This document shows positions 36,796-45,012 of a stretch of DNA of 64,000 nt, in pieces (the stretch's first letter is position 1; the number at the start of each line of letters is the position of its first letter). This DNA is from Vibrio sp. Isolate34. GTDB lineage: Bacteria; Pseudomonadota; Gammaproteobacteria; Enterobacterales; Vibrionaceae. The stretch covers positions 124,001 through 188,000 of the forward strand of contig NZ_JAKEUO010000004.1 of the NCBI RefSeq assembly GCF_022397915.1. Direction: 5' to 3'. Made by a program: the position numbers and the translations under genes. A model generated the notes under the pieces. The model did no database searches, was not told where the DNA came from, and saw nothing but the letters and a program-made list of their open reading frames with translations.

Positions 36796-38874
36796 ATGTC
36801 ACAGCTTTTATCTGCTATCCCTCTCAACTCTTTATCTGGAGTCGGCGCTAAAGTCGCAGAGAAACTGGAAAAGGTTGGGCTTAACAACGTACAAGATCTG
36901 CTTTTTCACCTCCCTTTGCGCTATGAAGATAGAACACGTATCTACCCTATCGTAAAACTGCACGCGGGCTTATGGGCTGCAGTGCAAGGCAAGGTCATGC
37001 ATGTCGATACCATTTTCGGTAAACGTAAGATGTTGGCGGTAAAGATCAGCGATGGTAACGGCACTATTACCCTACGCTTTTTCAACTTCACCGCAGGTAT
37101 GAAGAACAACTTTGCTGAAGGCAAACAAGTGCATGCCTACGGTGAGATCAAGCGCGGTAACATGGGGCTGGAGATTGTCCATCCCGACTACAAATTCTTT
37201 GCGCCTAGGCAACAGCCAGATGTTGAAGCCAATCTGACTCCAGTGTATCCAACCACGGAGGGGCTAAGACAAATCACGCTGCGTAACCTCACCGACCAAG
37301 CATTAGAACTGATCGACAAAGCCGCGGTGAATGAGCTGCTACCATCAGGTTTATACGATCACCAAATTACCCTCGCACAAGCACTGCATACCATTCACAG
37401 GCCACCTCCGGGCATTGACCTAGAGCTGTTTGATGAAGGTAAACACCCTGCGCAGCTACGTCTGATTATGGAAGAGCTACTAGCTCAGAACTTATCGATG
37501 CTGTCGGTTCGTAGCAAAGGACAGCAAGACAAAGCAATGCCATTTCCTCCAGTGAATACGCTTAAAGATAAGCTACTGGCTCAGCTGCCGTTTTCACCGA
37601 CCAATGCTCAAGCTCGAGTGACCAAAGAGATCGAAGCTGATTTGGAAAAGCCTCACCCTATGATGCGCTTAGTGCAAGGCGATGTAGGTTCAGGTAAAAC
37701 CTTGGTTGCTGCATTGGCGGCGGTTCGAGCGTTAGAACATGGTCAACAAGTCGCCTTGATGGCCCCAACTGAACTGTTAGCCGAACAGCACGCGATCAAT
37801 TTCGCCAACTGGTTTGAAGCGATGGGCATTCAAGTCGGTTGGCTTGCAGGTAAACTCAAAGGTAAGGCTCGTGAGACTGAACTGGCGCGCATTGCCAGTG
37901 GCGAAGCGCAGATGGTGGTGGGTACTCATGCCCTATTCCAAGAGCATGTCGAGTTCAAAAAACTTGGTCTCGTGATCATTGACGAGCAGCACCGATTTGG
38001 TGTCCACCAGCGACTAGAACTGCGCGAGAAAGGCGCAAAGCAAGGTTACTACCCTCACCAGTTGGTGATGACAGCAACGCCAATCCCTCGAACGCTAGCG
38101 ATGACGGCCTATGCCGACCTTGAAACCTCAATCATTGATGAATTACCACCGGGTCGAACACCAATTCAAACCGTAGCAATTCCAGATACCAAACGGGATG
38201 ACATTGTTGAGCGCGTGCGTAATGCATGTCTTAACGAGGGCAAGCAAGCCTATTGGGTGTGCACTCTGATTGATGAATCAGAAGTATTAGAAGCGCAAGC
38301 CGCCGCAGACACAGCAGAAGAGCTGCAACGCAAACTGCCTGATGTAAAAATTGGCTTGGTACACGGCCGAATGAAGCCTGCCGAGAAACAAGCAGTAATG
38401 CAGGAGTTCAAAGAGAACAAACTGCACCTGTTAGTTGCAACAACCGTGATTGAAGTCGGTGTGGATGTGCCGAATTCGAGCTTAATGATCATCGAGAACC
38501 CAGAGCGTCTTGGCCTAGCGCAACTGCACCAACTGCGTGGCCGTGTTGGCCGTGGATCGGTCGCAAGTCACTGTGTATTGCTGTATCACTCTCCACTGTC
38601 TAAAACCGCTCAGAAGCGCTTAGGTGTGCTGCGTGAAAGTAACGATGGCTTTGTCATTGCACAGCGAGATTTAGAAATTCGAGGGCCCGGTGAGCTGCTT
38701 GGCACTAAGCAGACGGGCTTGGCAGACTTTAAGATTGCTGACCTGGTACGAGACCAACGTTTGATCCCTGAAGTGCAGCGTATTGCGCGTCATATTCACG
38801 ATAGCTACCCAGATAACGCCAAGGCGATCATCAACCGCTGGCTAGGCGAGCGCGATGTCTATTCTAAGGCATAA
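36796..38874 (+). CDS. recG: ATP-dependent DNA helicase RecG
   Basis: 692 residues. It remodels stalled forks, D-loops and R-loops. The N-terminal wedge/OB domain (~1-250) begins LLSAIPLNSLSGVGAKVAEK. Superfamily 2 motifs: Walker A GDVGSGKTLVAA, motif II DEQHRFG, motif III MTATPIPRTL, motif V TVIEVGVDVPN and motif VI LHQLRGRVGRG. I prefer ATG 36796; an in-frame ATG at 36784 adds four residues. Neither has a strong ribosome-binding site. Confidence 0.97.
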   Translation: MSQLLSAIPLNSLSGVGAKVAEKLEKVGLNNVQDLLFHLPLRYEDRTRIYPIVKLHAGLWAAVQGKVMHVDTIFGKRKMLAVKISDGNGTITLRFFNFTAGMKNNFAEGKQVHAYGEIKRGNMGLEIVHPDYKFFAPRQQPDVEANLTPVYPTTEGLRQITLRNLTDQALELIDKAAVNELLPSGLYDHQITLAQALHTIHRPPPGIDLELFDEGKHPAQLRLIMEELLAQNLSMLSVRSKGQQDKAMPFPPVNTLKDKLLAQLPFSPTNAQARVTKEIEADLEKPHPMMRLVQGDVGSGKTLVAALAAVRALEHGQQVALMAPTELLAEQHAINFANWFEAMGIQVGWLAGKLKGKARETELARIASGEAQMVVGTHALFQEHVEFKKLGLVIIDEQHRFGVHQRLELREKGAKQGYYPHQLVMTATPIPRTLAMTAYADLETSIIDELPPGRTPIQTVAIPDTKRDDIVERVRNACLNEGKQAYWVCTLIDESEVLEAQAAADTAEELQRKLPDVKIGLVHGRMKPAEKQAVMQEFKENKLHLLVATTVIEVGVDVPNSSLMIIENPERLGLAQLHQLRGRVGRGSVASHCVLLYHSPLSKTAQKRLGVLRESNDGFVIAQRDLEIRGPGELLGTKQTGLADFKIADLVRDQRLIPEVQRIARHIHDSYPDNAKAIINRWLGERDVYSKA

Positions 38875-38902
38875 TTAGCCATTATATTTCCGCTTAAAAC
38901 GT

Positions 38903-38930
38903 AAAAAGGCTTCCTCAAGGAAGCCTTTTT
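38903..38930. terminator. Bidirectional terminator between recG and envZ
   Basis: A perfect 12-bp stem (38903-38914 with 38919-38930) with loop TCAA is flanked by A5 and T5. It serves both convergent genes. Confidence 0.95.
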
Positions 38931-38948
38931 AGTGCGTATAGCCCAAGC

Positions 38949-40244
38949 CTAAGGTTTCACAGGGAAACTGATCTGCGCTTTTAAGCCACCTTCACTGCGG
39001 TTATTGACCACTACCGCACCTTGATGCTGGCTAACAATACGTTTCACAATTGCCAAGCCCAAGCCCGTACCTTCGCTGCCTCGAGCCGTGTCACCACGTG
39101 TGAAGGGTTCAAACAATTTACCGATCTGGTCTTGTGGAATACCCGGACCATTATCTTCTACCGTTACCCAAGCTAACTTGTTATCCGCCGTCATGCCGGT
39201 CGATACCTTGACCCAGCCATTACCATAGCGCAGCGCGTTCACCACCAAGTTACTCACTGCACGCTTCATTGCGATCGGGTTGCCCAACGCAGGTTTCATG
39301 GTTTCTGGAATATCGGTTTCAATCTGGACCTCATAGCCACCTTCAGAGCTAGAGACTTCTCGCGCAATATCATCGACAAACACCGCTTGGAATGAGTCTC
39401 TGTCAACAGGCTTTAGGTAATCCATGAACTGACTGATGATCTCGTTACACTCTTCGGTATCACTGATGATGCCTTCCGCCAAATAGCTGTCTTCTGGCGA
39501 CATCATCTCTGTCGCCAAGCGAATACGCGTTAACGGAGTACGCAAATCATGACTGATTCCTGCCATCAACAAAGCGCGGTCTTCTTCCAATTCTTGAATG
39601 CCTTTCGACATTTGATTGAAAGCTCGTGTTACTGAGCGAATTTCTTGCGCACCTTGAACCGGCAATGGCGGTGGAATATCGCCGCGCCCGACACCTTGCG
39701 CGGCTTTCTCTAGCGCTATCAACGGCCGGTTTTGTAAGCGGATAAACAACCAACCACCTACGACAATCAACAACGCCATGATCAGACTGTTACGAAATAG
39801 TGGTGCAAAATCTTCTTCTTGCAACTCAGAAAGAGGAATACGAATCAGAGAGTTGGGCAGCTGCGCAATGTCCATCCACAACACATAGCTCTCTTTACCT
39901 AGAATCAATCGTACTTCGGTTTCAGAGCCTAGCTCTTTGGTCATCTCCTCGCTCATCAAGTCAATCGCAACCGCGTGGTAATACTCACCCGCCGCTTCAC
40001 TGTTTTTCGCGTGAACGGTTACCCCGAGTTGTTCAAGTACACGCTGACGCAATGGCGCATCAATCTCGATATCACTGCCTTGGTCTAATACTAGGTTTAA
40101 CTCATGCGCCAGAATCTTATTAAACTGCTGCAAACTCGGCATCAATGCATAGTTAAACACTGCGTAATAAGAAAAAATTTGGCTAGCAACCAATAGCGTT
40201 AAGAAAAGCACTATCGACTGAGTAAAGGAGCTACGTATGCGCAT
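38949..40244 (-). CDS. envZ: Osmolarity sensor histidine kinase EnvZ
   Basis: 431 residues. Two membrane segments (about 11-33 and 155-175) flank a ~120-residue periplasmic region. HAMP follows, with [18 protein letters not shown] at its end. The H-box [17 protein letters not shown] holds the phospho-accepting His. The N box is [10 protein letters not shown], the G1 box VEDNGPGIP and the G2 box [12 protein letters not shown]. It phosphorylates and dephosphorylates OmpR. Unlike E. coli, where ompR and envZ overlap, 153 bases with a terminator-like hairpin lie between them here. Confidence 0.95.
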   Translation of the reverse strand: MRIRSSFTQSIVLFLTLLVASQIFSYYAVFNYALMPSLQQFNKILAHELNLVLDQGSDIEIDAPLRQRVLEQLGVTVHAKNSEAAGEYYHAVAIDLMSEEMTKELGSETEVRLILGKESYVLWMDIAQLPNSLIRIPLSELQEEDFAPLFRNSLIMALLIVVGGWLFIRLQNRPLIALEKAAQGVGRGDIPPPLPVQGAQEIRSVTRAFNQMSKGIQELEEDRALLMAGISHDLRTPLTRIRLATEMMSPEDSYLAEGIISDTEECNEIISQFMDYLKPVDRDSFQAVFVDDIAREVSSSEGGYEVQIETDIPETMKPALGNPIAMKRAVSNLVVNALRYGNGWVKVSTGMTADNKLAWVTVEDNGPGIPQDQIGKLFEPFTRGDTARGSEGTGLGLAIVKRIVSQHQGAVVVNNRSEGGLKAQISFPVKP

Positions 40245-40315
40245 AGGGTACCCAAGATGTAGAAAGATAAAGAAGATGTTATATGACTATAACCCTAAAC
40301 CATTGTGCTGAATAC

Positions 40316-40350
40316 AAAACGGGCCATCGCATATTAATGAGATGACCCGT
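40316..40350 (-). terminator. Terminator-like hairpin between ompR and envZ
   Basis: On the minus strand ACGGGTCATC (40350-40341) pairs with GATGGCCCGT (40328-40319, one U-G pair) around a 12-base loop, followed by TTTT. It begins 48 bases after the ompR stop and could lower envZ expression relative to ompR. Confidence 0.65.
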
Positions 40351-40397
40351 AAGATTCACAGAATCGGTAAAGCAGTTATAGAGCTTATAAAGCTGGA

Positions 40398-41117
40398 CTA
40401 CACAGCTTTGCCATCTGGAACGAACACATAACCCAAGCCCCACACCGTTTGGATGTAGCGAGGTTTGCTTGGATCTTCTTCCACTAGACGACGCAGACGT
40501 GAAATCTGAACATCGATAGAACGTTCCATTGCTGAATACTCACGACCACGAGCCATGTTCATCAGCTTATCGCGAGACATTGGCTCACGCGCGTTAGTCA
40601 CTAGCGACTTAAGTACTGCAAATTCGCCTGAAGTAAGAGGCATCGGCTCTTCACCGCGGAACATTTCACGCGTACCTAGGTTCAGGCGGAACTCACCAAA
40701 CTCAACCACAGACTCTTCTGTGCTCGGTGCACCCGGTGCTTCAATCACTTGGCGACGCAATACCGCTTTAATGCGAGCCAGCAATTCACGTGGGTTAAAT
40801 GGTTTCGGTAGGTAATCATCGGCACCCACTTCCAAACCCACAATACGATCCACTTCGTCACCCTTTGCCGTCAGCATCAGGATAGGTAGCGAGTTGTTTG
40901 CGTTTCTTAGACGACGACAGATCGAAAGACCATCTTCGCCCGGCAACATTAAGTCCAATACCATCAAGTGAAAGTTTTCACGGGTTAACAGGCGGTCCAT
41001 CTGCTCACTGTTTGCCACGCTACGCACTTGAAAGCCTTGCTCTGACAGATAGCGCTCTAACAAAGCACGTAAACGAGCATCGTCATCGACCACTAAAATT
41101 TTGTAGTTTTCTTGCAT
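40398..41117 (-). CDS. ompR: Two-component response regulator OmpR
   Basis: 239 residues, the same length as E. coli OmpR. The receiver domain (1-~120) starts MQENYKILVVDDDARLRALL, with the phospho-Asp in LMVLDLMLPGEDG and the conserved Lys in YLPKPFNPRELLARI. The winged-helix DNA-binding domain (~135-235) includes MPLTSGEFAVLKSLV, SRDKLM and IDVQISRLRRLVEEDP. It controls porin and osmotic-response genes. The frame extends 22 codons upstream, but the start at 41117 is the family one. Confidence 0.97.
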   Translation of the reverse strand: MQENYKILVVDDDARLRALLERYLSEQGFQVRSVANSEQMDRLLTRENFHLMVLDLMLPGEDGLSICRRLRNANNSLPILMLTAKGDEVDRIVGLEVGADDYLPKPFNPRELLARIKAVLRRQVIEAPGAPSTEESVVEFGEFRLNLGTREMFRGEEPMPLTSGEFAVLKSLVTNAREPMSRDKLMNMARGREYSAMERSIDVQISRLRRLVEEDPSKPRYIQTVWGLGYVFVPDGKAV

Positions 41118-41253
41118 GTAATGGTTCCACCTATTAAAGCTCAAACCTAAAGTTAAGCATTCTTGGTAAATTGTATAAGGCATTAAAAATGTAACATTAT
41201 TGGAGAAAAAGTCGCCTAAATAATTGTTAACGTATGTTGCCTTTCTATATATT

Positions 41254-42639
41254 CTAATTCGAAGTACGGTGATCTAGAACGGCTTCACCCTTGATGCAAA
41301 CGGTCTTTTTTATGCTTTTACTGGCTAAGTTCGGCACATCAGCCACAACAAATGAACTCTGCCCTAGCGTTTTTGCAACGTACATTGCTTTATCTGCTGC
41401 ATGAATCAATTCTGCGTGGGTACAACCATGATCTGGAAAGCAGGAAATTCCGATGCTTGCACCAACATGATGCTTAGCGCCATTAATGAAGATACTTTGC
41501 TGTATAGCATCGATTAACTGCATCGCCTTATTTTTCGCCGCCTCTTTATCATTCAGTAAATCTAAACACACGACAAATTCATCGCCACCATATCGACTCA
41601 CAAGATCGGAGCTTCGAGTATTCTCACGTAACCTCTCCGTTACCGCGACTAAAACCAAATCCCCAACATGATGCCCATAAATATCATTAATCTCTTTGAA
41701 TTTATCTAGATCAATAAACAATACAGCAATAAAAAGTCCAGTTCTTTTAGATTTAGAAATCGCTGTTTCTAGGCCAGTCTCAAGAGAGCGGCGGTTCATC
41801 GCCCCTGTCAGTGAATCATGCTCTGATAAGTACTCTAACTCCATTTTTTGACGCTGAAGTTCCAATGTTTGTCTGTTTACTTCTGTTTCCAGAGCCGATT
41901 TTGTCACGACATTTTGCTCTAGCTCTTTGCTCATCGTGTTAAATGCACAACCTAACGAACTAAACTCAGACGCCAGAGCGTTGCATTCAATACGGTGTGC
42001 AAAATTTCGAGATTGAATATGTAAAATACCGTGGGATAGAGCCGTAGAGCCCGCCTTAAAAGACCTCAATAAACAATAAGATACTGTGCTTATTGCAACA
42101 GAAAATAAAGAACACAAGAAGATCAACTCTATCATTGTATCTTCAATTCTTTTGTTGGCTTGCAATAATTCGCTTTTTTGCTGACTCGCTAAATGCTCAT
42201 GAATGTTCTGAATGAACATGTTATACCGAGTATTAAGCAGAGAACTTCTTTGAACAAGGTATCTTTCTTCGAAATAGATTTGTTTAGCAAGAGCCTGAAA
42301 CCTCTTGTCCTGCGCCATTAATTCTGCAAGTTGGCTTATTAGTGATTTAACTTTTTTTACTTTAGACGCGGGGAGTTGCGAATGCTCTAGCCCTTGAGTA
42401 ATTCGAACCTGCTGGGCAGCTAAGTTCTGGAAACTTTTATCGTCTCTGTACTCTAGGTAAAGCCACAACAGTCCCTGCAGGGCGTTGGTATCTCGTTGCA
42501 AATCAATTATGCTTTTTTGATATTTTGTCGTAGCGACATGGTGATGGTAAAGATCATTAAGCGACCATGCTGTCGCAAAGGCCATCACGACACTAACGCT
42601 AAATAGGGCGTACATTTTAAATGTCAAAGAACGAATCAT
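41254..42639 (-). CDS. Membrane-bound diguanylate cyclase with periplasmic helical sensor
   Basis: 461 residues. Membrane helices at ~8-27 and ~169-192 enclose a ~140-residue helical periplasmic domain. A HAMP-like linker (~193-245), a coiled coil (KSALETEVNRQTLELQRQKM) and a GGDEF domain (~270-435) follow. The active site is RYGGDEFVV (351-355 GGDEF), intact, so c-di-GMP synthesis is likely. An inhibitory I-site RSSD (342-345) lies five residues upstream. There is no EAL domain. It overlaps the upstream binding-protein gene by four bases, so the two are translated together and probably form a sensor pair. Confidence 0.9.
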   Translation of the reverse strand: MIRSLTFKMYALFSVSVVMAFATAWSLNDLYHHHVATTKYQKSIIDLQRDTNALQGLLWLYLEYRDDKSFQNLAAQQVRITQGLEHSQLPASKVKKVKSLISQLAELMAQDKRFQALAKQIYFEERYLVQRSSLLNTRYNMFIQNIHEHLASQQKSELLQANKRIEDTMIELIFLCSLFSVAISTVSYCLLRSFKAGSTALSHGILHIQSRNFAHRIECNALASEFSSLGCAFNTMSKELEQNVVTKSALETEVNRQTLELQRQKMELEYLSEHDSLTGAMNRRSLETGLETAISKSKRTGLFIAVLFIDLDKFKEINDIYGHHVGDLVLVAVTERLRENTRSSDLVSRYGGDEFVVCLDLLNDKEAAKNKAMQLIDAIQQSIFINGAKHHVGASIGISCFPDHGCTHAELIHAADKAMYVAKTLGQSSFVVADVPNLASKSIKKTVCIKGEAVLDHRTSN

Positions 42640-43616
42640 TTAACCCTTCCTTTGTCTTGAAGAGACGTATATGCCGTGTTATCCACCAACAATCGGACGT
42701 CCAAGGGCTCTACTTCATCTATTGAGCGCTCAGAAGCCCATCTAGCCTGAAGTCGAAGGTTAGAGAGCAAGGTGTAATCGTTAGTTAATTCAAAGATATA
42801 ATCTTCCCATGCCCATTCTACCTCTCGAGGAAAAACATTTAGCTCCTTTGAAATCAGAGCAATGCTTTCATTCGGGTTTTGATCAATCCATTGAATGGCC
42901 TGATAAATAGAATATAAAATTGCCTCCTCTTGTTCATTCTTCTCCGTTCGATGTGAATGGGTTATTAAGTTAAAAGACAACTGATAGATACCCTTTAACC
43001 CCAAATCTTTAACCTGAGTAGCCGACAGCACCGAAGATTTATAACCATAAGGTTCCCACACAGAAATCGCGTCAACTTGATAAGAAAGTAAGGCCGGGAC
43101 CATCTCTTCAATGTCCAGAAACACTCTTTGAACATTGAGAGCTTGCAACCCATTGGAAATTAAAAGTAAGTCAAAATACAGCTCACTAGCACTGGATTTG
43201 ACAATGCCCACTTTTTTTCCGGACAAATCAGACATACTCGTTATATTGAGCGGTTCAAGAGTCCGTAATTTAAGATCATTGCTTGAGGTTACAAAGCTCG
43301 CCAGTACCGATACATTGTTATGCTCATACTGATTAAATAAAGCAACAGTATTGGAAGTAGTTGCATAACTCACTATGCCATTCTGAAGTAAGTTAGCGCA
43401 ATTAACCCCTCCCTTACAGGGTACAAGTTCGACATCGATATTATTATTGGCAAAAAATTTCTGATTTTTTGCCACAAATAAAGGTGTGGTTAATGGCGTT
43501 AAAGAGACAGCAATTTTAACTTTAGGTGACTTGGTCTGAACCGTCATACCTGTTGATTCATGCTTCCAACACCCACCAATAAGTAACGTTATCAGTGTCA
43601 TAACTACCCATTTCAT
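42636..43616 (-). CDS. Periplasmic solute-binding lipoprotein (NMT1/SsuA-like) paired with the cyclase
   Basis: 326 residues. The lipoprotein signal is MKWVVMTLITLLIGGCWKHE, lipobox LIGGC with Cys16. The mature part has a type II periplasmic binding fold of the NMT1/THI5/TauA kind: KIAVSLTPLTTPLFVAKNQK, VELVPCKGGVNCANLL, SDLSGKKVGIVKSS and VDAISVWEPYGYKSS. The start at 43616 has GGGAGAG at good spacing; the frame opens 11 codons earlier without a signal sequence. No ABC permease or ATPase is nearby. Its gene overlaps a diguanylate cyclase gene, so it more likely presents a small ligand to that sensor than feeds a transporter. Ligand unknown. Confidence 0.85.
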   Translation of the reverse strand: MKWVVMTLITLLIGGCWKHESTGMTVQTKSPKVKIAVSLTPLTTPLFVAKNQKFFANNNIDVELVPCKGGVNCANLLQNGIVSYATTSNTVALFNQYEHNNVSVLASFVTSSNDLKLRTLEPLNITSMSDLSGKKVGIVKSSASELYFDLLLISNGLQALNVQRVFLDIEEMVPALLSYQVDAISVWEPYGYKSSVLSATQVKDLGLKGIYQLSFNLITHSHRTEKNEQEEAILYSIYQAIQWIDQNPNESIALISKELNVFPREVEWAWEDYIFELTNDYTLLSNLRLQARWASERSIDEVEPLDVRLLVDNTAYTSLQDKGRVK

Positions 43617-43846
43617 ATAAATCTCTCCCTCAGTGACAATGATGCTCACTTAAAACACAAACTAAAAATAGGTGACCCATCAAATAAAGATAGACTAAAA
43701 ATCTTCAAAATATATCTTTAAGGTACTGTTATAAATGATTTTAATCTTATAATTAGTAAGGTTACCTAGTGTCCATTATTTGGTTGAGAAACGATTGGAA
43801 CAAAACGTCAGATCACGTACAGTTTCTCATTGTTAGGAGAGTTAAA

Positions 43847-43870
43847 ATGATTGAGAGTCTACTACATTGA
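43847..43870 (+). CDS. Seven-codon upstream reading frame overlapping the greB start
   Basis: ATG at 43847, preceded by TAGGAGAG at ideal spacing, encodes MIESLLH and stops with TGA at 43868-43870. The stop overlaps the TTG start of greB (43867) in TTGA. The good ribosome-binding site belongs to this small frame, not to greB, which suggests that ribosomes finish it and restart on greB. It may be a coupling device rather than a functional peptide. Confidence 0.5.
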   Translation: MIESLLH

Positions 43871-44349
43871 AAACCAAACTTATCACCCGAGAAGGCTATA
43901 ACAAGCTCAAAGCAGAACATGATCACCTATGGCACGAGAAGCGTCCAGAGATCACCAAGATAGTCACATGGGCTGCAAGCCTTGGAGATCGTTCAGAAAA
44001 CGCCGATTACACCTTCAATAAGCGTTTGCTTCGTCAGATTGATCGCCGAGTGCGTTTCTTAAGAAAGTTCCTTCCTGATGTCACGATCGTTGATTACTCG
44101 CCGCAACAAGAAGGTAAGGTATTTTTCGGTGCTTGGGTCGAAATTGAGAATGATGAGGGGGAAATTAAGAAGTTTCGCATTGTCGGGCCTGAAGAGATCT
44201 ATGGCGATGCTAAAGGCTATATCTCTATCGACTCACCAATGGCTAGAGCTCTGCTGAAGAAAGAAGTGGATGATGAGTTTACGGTAAAAACACCGGAAGG
44301 CGACAAAGAGTGGTTCATTAACTCAATTCGCTACGCAGACAACGAATAA
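43867..44349 (+). CDS. greB: Transcription elongation factor GreB
   Basis: 160 residues. It rescues backtracked RNA polymerase by stimulating transcript cleavage. The N-terminal coiled coil carries the acidic tip in WAASLGDRSENADYTFNK; the C-terminal FKBP-like domain has VDYSPQQEGKVFFGAWVEIE, FRIVGPEEIYGD and ISIDSPMARALLKKEV. These segments distinguish GreB from GreA. The start is TTG (43867), giving MKTKLITREGY, in line with the E. coli N-terminus; no ATG is in frame upstream. It converges on the CsrB-type RNA. Confidence 0.95.
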   Translation: MKTKLITREGYNKLKAEHDHLWHEKRPEITKIVTWAASLGDRSENADYTFNKRLLRQIDRRVRFLRKFLPDVTIVDYSPQQEGKVFFGAWVEIENDEGEIKKFRIVGPEEIYGDAKGYISIDSPMARALLKKEVDDEFTVKTPEGDKEWFINSIRYADNE

Positions 44350-44407
44350 CCAAACTTAATAAACACTTAGTGATGAGCTGAGTGTTCAGCAAACCCAAAC
44401 TCCAGAT

Positions 44408-44717
44408 AAAAGAAAACCCCGCAAGGCTTTCGCCTAGCGGGGTTAAGTCTCTATCGCAGCAATCCGGCTACTGTTTATCTCTTCGAGATAAGGTGCTCCC
44501 TGCATCTTTCCTTGATAGTGGCTAAATCCTTTAACCAATTTCCTTTTTGTTCATCGCCATCCTAGCGGTGTCCATTCTAGCCTGTCATCCTGACTGGCGA
44601 ATCTCATCCAGAGATTATCACTTCCTTGCTGACCACTCATCCTAAGTAATCAAATCTTCATCCTGAAGATACCTAGTCCATTAGGCTTTTTCCTGTTCCT
44701 GCCAACTCCCTGTCGAC
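44408..44717 (-). ncRNA. csrB: CsrB-family small RNA (sponge for CsrA)
   Basis: About 310 nt. The RNA starts GTCGACAGGGAGTTGGCAGG, close to the E. coli CsrB start, and contains about sixteen GGA motifs. Many sit in hairpin loops: a seven-pair stem with triloop GGA at 44654-44670, a GTCA/TGAC stem with GGA at 44584-44594, a six-pair stem with TGGAT at 44600-44616, and a weaker one near 44555-44567. The 3' part has CAGGGAGCA and GTAGCCGGATTGCTGCGATA, like E. coli CsrB, and ends in the terminator at 44413-44444. CsrB RNAs titrate the translational regulator CsrA. Vibrios carry several copies; which paralogue this is cannot be told here. Confidence 0.92.
44413..44444. terminator. Terminator of the CsrB-type RNA, shared with greB
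   Basis: AACCCCGC (44415-44422) pairs with GCGGGGTT (44437-44444), with an inner AAGGC/GCCT pairing. On the minus strand TTTTCTTTT follows. It is symmetrical enough to stop greB transcripts as well. Confidence 0.9.
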
Positions 44718-44724
44718 AAGTTAA

Positions 44725-44730
44725 ATATTA
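44725..44730 (-). promoter_or_regulatory. -10 element of the CsrB-type RNA promoter
   Basis: TAATAT on the minus strand lies seven bases before the presumed start at 44717. No good -35 hexamer is present at 16-18 bases upstream, which fits a promoter that needs an activator. Confidence 0.65.
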
Positions 44731-44876
44731 CGGTAATTGAGCGAGTTTCCTAGATAGTCCCAAAAAACATTTCAGGTAGGAAATACGCCCACAAACACTC
44801 AACACAATAAAATCAGCACCTTAGGTTTGTTTTAAGACGATTTCATCGGTTTAAAGTGACTTAGTCGCACATCACT

Positions 44877-44894
44877 TGTAAGAGATCTCGCACA
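44877..44894. promoter_or_regulatory. GacA/UvrY/VarA-type binding palindrome upstream of the small RNA
   Basis: TGTAAGAGATCTCGCACA is an 18-base imperfect palindrome nearly identical to the TGTAAG-N6-CTTACA upstream activating sequence of csr/rsm RNA genes. It lies about 168 bases upstream of the proposed start, the distance typical for GacA-family sites. In Vibrio the cognate regulator is VarA. Confidence 0.8.
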
Positions 44895-45012
44895 AAGCAG
44901 ATATCACAAACGGCAATTCGACTTCTGACAGGATAATTACACAGCCAAAGCTAGAAAAAGCGTACGCTCACCCCCATGTATTTATCACGATATTAAATAA
45001 GAGATTCATCGG

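Larger units (their letters stand above)
44350..45012. other. 663-base spacer holding a CsrB-type RNA and its control region
   Basis: No protein gene is visible. 44408-44717 is the small RNA on the minus strand; 44718-44900 is its promoter region with a distal palindrome at 44877-44894; 44900-45012 must contain the tex promoter and leader. Each part is listed separately. Confidence 0.8.

Noticed and set aside
43847..44349. Possible frameshift at the start of greB (good ATG and ribosome-binding site in another frame)
   Set aside because: GreB aligns from its normal first residue at the TTG, so nothing is missing; the upstream frame is better read as a short coupled leader.
44450..44710. Short repeated C/T-rich units spaced 20-50 bases, looking at first like a degenerate CRISPR or REP array
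   Set aside because: The repeats are irregular, and on the minus strand they are hairpin loops with GGA plus a promoter and terminator; a CsrB-type RNA explains them fully.
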